Shown here: one piece after another, positions 6,471 to 9,433 of the stretch
How the letters are laid out: every line of letters begins with the position of its first letter
How positions within the stretch are numbered: the first letter of the stretch is position 1
Source: Ramlibacter sp.
GTDB lineage: Bacteria; Pseudomonadota; Gammaproteobacteria; Burkholderiales; Burkholderiaceae_C
DNA: 9,433 nt
Assembly (NCBI GenBank): GCA_025351615.1
Contig: JANXVP010000491.1
Location: forward strand, 1-9,433
Reading direction: 5' to 3'
Notes under the pieces: model-generated
The model's input: the letters and a program-made list of their open reading frames with translations, nothing else
Database searches by the model: none
Told to the model about the DNA's origin: nothing
Position numbers and translations under genes: made by a program

Positions 6471-6492
6471 CAGGTGGGCGCTTGCCCACCTG
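6471..6492 (+). terminator. Perfect 9-bp inverted repeat after the DUF302 gene
   Basis: CAGGTGGGC (6471-6479) and GCCCACCTG (6484-6492) are exact inverse complements around a GCTT loop, starting nine bases after the DUF302 stop codon. The position suits transcription termination or mRNA 3'-end protection. No T tract follows on either strand, so it is not a classic intrinsic terminator. Confidence 0.42.
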
Positions 6493-6537
6493 AACCGAAA
6501 CTTGCGAAGCCGTGGCGGCTTGCGTTAGCCTTGCGCC

Positions 6538-8190
6538 ATGAAACACCTTTCCGCTTCCTTCCGGTGCCTTGCAGTCGCCTGCGTCACCGCGCTGCTGCTG
6601 GCCTGCGCGGGGGCGCCGACCTCCGTTGCGGTCAAGCCCAGGCTGGTGGTCTTCCTGGTGATCGACGGCCTGCCGCAGCGCCAGATCACCGCTTACCGCG
6701 ACCAGCTGGCGCCGGACGGATTCGCGCGTTTTCTCGACCGCGGAGCCTGGTTCACCGAGGCCCGCTATGCCCACGCCTTCACCGTGACGGCCGCCGGCCA
6801 TGCGGCGATGCTGACCGGGGCCTATCCCGATCACACCGGCATCATCGGCAACGAATGGCGCGACCAGGCGAGCGGCGTCCCTGTCTACAACACCGGCGAC
6901 ACGACGGCGAAATACATCGGGCACGAGACCCGGCCGCTCGATGGCACCAGTCCGCGCAACCTCAGGATGGAAACGGTCGGCGACATGCTGCGGCGATCGG
7001 ATCCGCGCTCAAAAGTCATTTCGGTGTCCGGCAAGGACCGCGGCGCCATCCTGCCGGCCGGCAAGTCGGGCATCGCCTACATGTACATGGGCGGCAGCGG
7101 CCAGTTCGCCTCCACCACCTATTACATGACGGAGCATCCCGGCTGGGTCAACGAGTTCAATTCGCGCAAGCCCGCGGACCGCTACTTCAAGACCCAATGG
7201 ATGCCGCTCCTGCCAGAGGCCGCCTACGCCCGGTCGGTGCCGGACGACCAGCCGTGGTTCGGACCGCAAGGCGGCCGGTTGCCGATGGCGATGGGCGCGG
7301 CGAACGACGCGGCGCCGGGACCGGCGTTTTACAACGCATTGCTTCGCAGCCCGTTCGCCGATGCGCTGTCGCTCGAGTTCGCGCGCGCCGCTGTTGCCGG
7401 CGAGGGGTTGGGCCGCGACGAATCGACCGACATTCTGGCGGTGAGCCTGTCGGGCCACGATTATGTCAATCACGCCTACAGCGCCGAGTCGCGCCTGTCG
7501 CACGACCACTTCCTGCAACTTGACCGGCTGCTTGAAGCGTTTTTCCACGACCTCGACGCCTCGGTCGGCGCCGGCAACTACCTCGCCGTTCTCACGGCCG
7601 ACCACGGCTTTATGCCGGCGCCGGAAATGGCGGCGGCGCAAGGCCAGCCGTCGGGCCGGATGAATGCGGGCGCAGTGCTGGGGCGCATCAACGCCGGCCT
7701 TGAAAAGCCCTTCGGCCCGGGCAAATGGCTGCTCGGTTACTCCGCATCGTCGCTGCTGCTGAACAAGCCGCTGATCGGCCAGAAAAATCTCGACCTCGAC
7801 GCGGTTGCCGACCAGGCGCGGGCGCTGTTGCTGCAGGAGCCCGGCATCGGCAGCGCCTTCACGCGGCGTGAACTCGAATCCGGCCGGCTGTCCGCGGCGC
7901 CGTTCTTCGACGCTTCGCGCCGGTCTTGGCATCCTGATGTATCGGGCGAAGTGCAATTCACGCTCAAGCCGAACTGGATGTTCACGTCGAACTCCATCAC
8001 CACCCACGGCTCGCCGCATGACTACGACACCCATGTGCCGATCCTGTTCTGGGGCCCGTCATGGGTGCGGCCCGGACGCGTCGACACCGGCGTCGAAGTG
8101 GTGGACATCGCGCCCACGCTGGCGCGCCTGCTTGGTGTCGCGGCGCCGACCGGTTCCGAGGGCAAACCCCTGCCGCTGCCAGCCCCCTGA
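6538..8190 (+). CDS. PafA-type alkaline phosphatase, predicted lipoprotein
   Basis: This 550-residue enzyme of the alkaline phosphatase superfamily probably hydrolyses phosphate monoesters outside the cytoplasm. A lipoprotein signal peptide ends in lipobox LLAC, with Cys23 as the acylated residue. By hand alignment the residues known in Elizabethkingia PafA are all present: metal ligands Asp43, Asp308, His312, Asp355, His356 and His499; Thr84 as nucleophile (TAAGHA); Asn105 (GNEW); and Lys166/Arg168 in GKDRGAILPAG, the pair that marks monoesterase rather than diesterase specificity. PafA is 546 residues, so this is full length. The ATG at 6538 gives a complete signal peptide but has no clear Shine-Dalgarno sequence. 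The window shows no partner gene or Pho box. Substrate in the cell is not known. Confidence 0.88.
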   Translation: MKHLSASFRCLAVACVTALLLACAGAPTSVAVKPRLVVFLVIDGLPQRQITAYRDQLAPDGFARFLDRGAWFTEARYAHAFTVTAAGHAAMLTGAYPDHTGIIGNEWRDQASGVPVYNTGDTTAKYIGHETRPLDGTSPRNLRMETVGDMLRRSDPRSKVISVSGKDRGAILPAGKSGIAYMYMGGSGQFASTTYYMTEHPGWVNEFNSRKPADRYFKTQWMPLLPEAAYARSVPDDQPWFGPQGGRLPMAMGAANDAAPGPAFYNALLRSPFADALSLEFARAAVAGEGLGRDESTDILAVSLSGHDYVNHAYSAESRLSHDHFLQLDRLLEAFFHDLDASVGAGNYLAVLTADHGFMPAPEMAAAQGQPSGRMNAGAVLGRINAGLEKPFGPGKWLLGYSASSLLLNKPLIGQKNLDLDAVADQARALLLQEPGIGSAFTRRELESGRLSAAPFFDASRRSWHPDVSGEVQFTLKPNWMFTSNSITTHGSPHDYDTHVPILFWGPSWVRPGRVDTGVEVVDIAPTLARLLGVAAPTGSEGKPLPLPAP

Positions 8191-8253
8191 ACGGGACCTT
8201 TTGGCCTATGCTTACCCGCACCGGTCACTGCCGCCACTCCAACAGGAGCTTCC

Positions 8254-8691
8254 ATGTACAAGCGCATCCTGCTCGCCTATGACGGTTCCGACGCCGGCCA
8301 GAAAGCCCTTCTCGACTGCCAGCACCTGGCGCAATGGAGCGGCTCGCAGCTCTCGCTGATCGCCGTGATGCCTTCGGCGATGAGCTTCGTGGGGCTCGAG
8401 GGCGGCGTGTATGACATCGAGCTCGAGGAGCGCGAAAAGAAGAAGTACCGGGCCGTCCTCGATGAAGGCCTGCGCCGGCTGTCCGAAGCCGGTTACAGCG
8501 CCAAGGGAGACCTGGTGGCCGGCGAGGCGATCGACGAGATCACCCGCTGCGCCCGCAAGATGGAAGCCGACCTGATCGTGGTCGGCCACAAACACCTGGA
8601 CAGCTGGGCCGCCCGCTGGTGGCGCGGCTCGATCTCCGGCGCGCTGATCGAACACGCGCCGTGCAGCGTGCTGGTCGCAATCACACCCTGA
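8254..8691 (+). CDS. Universal stress protein, UspA family
   Basis: This 145-residue cytoplasmic protein has the Usp alpha/beta fold. It begins MYKRILLAYDGSDAGQKAL with the conserved Asp10-Gly-Ser strand-loop, and has VAGEAIDEIT (88-97), ADLIVVGHKHLDS (105-117) and the C-terminal GSISGALIEHAPCSVLVA. Usp proteins help cells survive stress, by varied and often unclear means. The usual ATP-binding pattern G-2x-G-9x-G-S/T is altered: Gly111 is followed by His114 where the second Gly is expected, and Gly125-Ser126 sits one residue late. ATP binding is therefore uncertain. AGGAG at 8244-8248 is a good ribosome-binding site. The gene follows the phosphatase by 63 bases and might be co-transcribed with it. 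Confidence 0.92.
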   Translation: MYKRILLAYDGSDAGQKALLDCQHLAQWSGSQLSLIAVMPSAMSFVGLEGGVYDIELEEREKKKYRAVLDEGLRRLSEAGYSAKGDLVAGEAIDEITRCARKMEADLIVVGHKHLDSWAARWWRGSISGALIEHAPCSVLVAITP

Positions 8692-8915
8692 GCGCTGGCG
8701 GCTTTGCGCCGCTACCCGCGGCCTGGACACAAATCCGATACATGGGTCAGGCACAGTCGTTCTCCGGATCCTGACCAGGGCTGGCCAGGCCCACGCAGGA
8801 CTTCGGCCTACACGATCGCCATCCGCCTGCGCATGGCGCGCACGCCAAACCTGGTTAGGCTCTTCGCACTGTCGGCTTGCCTGTGCGGCGGTCGCACAAT
8901 AAAAAAAGGACAGCG
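8692..8915 (+). other. Non-coding gap between usp and the efflux adaptor gene
   Basis: No convincing gene is seen in these 224 bases on either strand. Just after the usp stop, AGCG (8691-8694) and GCG (8698-8700) can pair with CGC and CGCT (8707-8713) around GCTTTG, with a 3-base bulge; it has no T tract, so it is at best a weak terminator. A promoter for the efflux gene should lie here, but no good -35/-10 pair was found. The A7 run at 8901-8907 leads into the ribosome-binding site AAGGA (8906-8910). Confidence 0.5.
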
Positions 8916-9433
8916 ATGGAACCGGACAGCCCCACTTCTCCTGCCGCCACGTCTGCAGCGATGCCCAGGCGCGTCAGTCGACGCGCGACCTTGATCGGTG
9001 GCGCGATTGCGCTGCTGGTGGTCGCTGGCGTCGGCTGGCTGGCCTGGGACCTGACGCACCCGGCGCCGGATGCGGGCGCAGCGGGCGCCGGAGCTGCGGG
9101 ACGGCAGGGTGGCGGCCCTGGGGGCGGCGCTGCGCGGCCAGGCGGCGGGCCCGGTGGACGGGGCGCCCCCGCAACCACAGTTGGCATCGCGACGGCTGAA
9201 AAGCTCGACATCCCGGTGGTGCTGGAGTCACTGGGCACAGTCATTCCGCAGGCCAGTGTCCGGGTGCGCCCGCAAGTGTCGGGCGTGCTGCAGCAACTGC
9301 TGTTCAAGGAAGGCCAGATCGTGAAGAAGGGCGAACTGCTCGCCACCATCGATCCGCGCCAGTTCGAGATGTCGCTGCAGCAGGCGATGGGCCAGCGGCA
9401 ACGCGACGAAGCGCAGCTGGAAAACGCCAGGGT
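8916..9433 (+). CDS. RND efflux periplasmic adaptor subunit, MdtA-like (cut by window end)
   Basis: The first 172 codons are present and the frame is still open at the window end. Residues 1-24 are a basic cytoplasmic N-terminus. Residues 25-44 (LIGGAIALLVVAGVGWLAW) form a membrane anchor with no lipobox. Residues 53-84 are a Gly/Ala/Pro-rich low-complexity linker. The adaptor core then begins: TTVGIATAEKLDIPVVLESLGTV (beta-barrel start), SVRVRPQVSGVLQQLLFKEGQ with IVKKGELLATIDPRQFE (first half of the lipoyl-like domain), and the start of the alpha-hairpin (QQAMGQRQRDEAQLENAR). This matches MdtA-type membrane fusion proteins that bridge an RND pump and an outer-membrane channel. AAGGA (8906-8910) precedes the ATG by five bases. 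The pump genes would be expected downstream. The exported compound cannot be told. Confidence 0.9.
   Translation, partial: MEPDSPTSPAATSAAMPRRVSRRATLIGGAIALLVVAGVGWLAWDLTHPAPDAGAAGAGAAGRQGGGPGGGAARPGGGPGGRGAPATTVGIATAEKLDIPVVLESLGTVIPQASVRVRPQVSGVLQQLLFKEGQIVKKGELLATIDPRQFEMSLQQAMGQRQRDEAQLENAR

Noticed and set aside
8704..8994. Open frame crossing the gap into the efflux gene
   Set aside because: Starts at TTG without a ribosome-binding site, has no recognisable sequence and overlaps the adaptor gene in another frame.
1..9433. CRISPR array, insertion sequence, prophage or defence island
   Set aside because: No spaced direct repeats, transposase, integrase or terminal repeats seen; composition looks even throughout.

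Overview
The window is GC-rich, densely coded bacterial DNA. A coiled-coil protein followed by ZapA, a B12 uptake operon of this shape, a DUF302 protein, a UspA-type protein and an MdtA-like adaptor together suggest a betaproteobacterium, probably Burkholderiales. The genus cannot be fixed from the sequence. No mobile element, CRISPR array, tRNA or rRNA was seen.

Left edge (minus strand, 1-319): a two-gene unit of a small ZapB-like coiled-coil protein and the first 39 codons of zapA, joined by an ATGA overlap. It runs out of the window and diverges from the next operon.

Centre (plus strand, about 355-5992): a complete cobalamin uptake operon. An adenosylcobalamin riboswitch (about 371-582) is followed by a hairpin and T8 tract. 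Then come btuB (outer-membrane TonB-dependent receptor), a BtuF-like protein with no signal peptide, btuF (periplasmic binding protein), btuC (inner-membrane permease) and btuD (ATPase). The first three junctions are ATGA overlaps. Between btuC and btuD lies a possible five-codon minicistron. BtuB would bring B12 across the outer membrane, BtuF would pass it to BtuCD, and the riboswitch would shut the operon off when B12 is plentiful. The job of the signal-less BtuF homologue is not known.

Right part (plus strand, 6078-9433): apparently independent genes. These are a DUF302 protein followed by a perfect inverted repeat, a PafA-type alkaline phosphatase lipoprotein with its full active-site set, a UspA-type universal stress protein with a degenerate nucleotide-binding motif, a 224-base gap, and the 5' part of an RND efflux periplasmic adaptor (MdtA-like) cut by the window end.

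Most of this is recognisable biology. The points most worth following up are the cytoplasmic BtuF paralogue inside the uptake operon, the riboswitch expression platform next to a btuB start that lacks a Shine-Dalgarno sequence, and the btuC-btuD minicistron.
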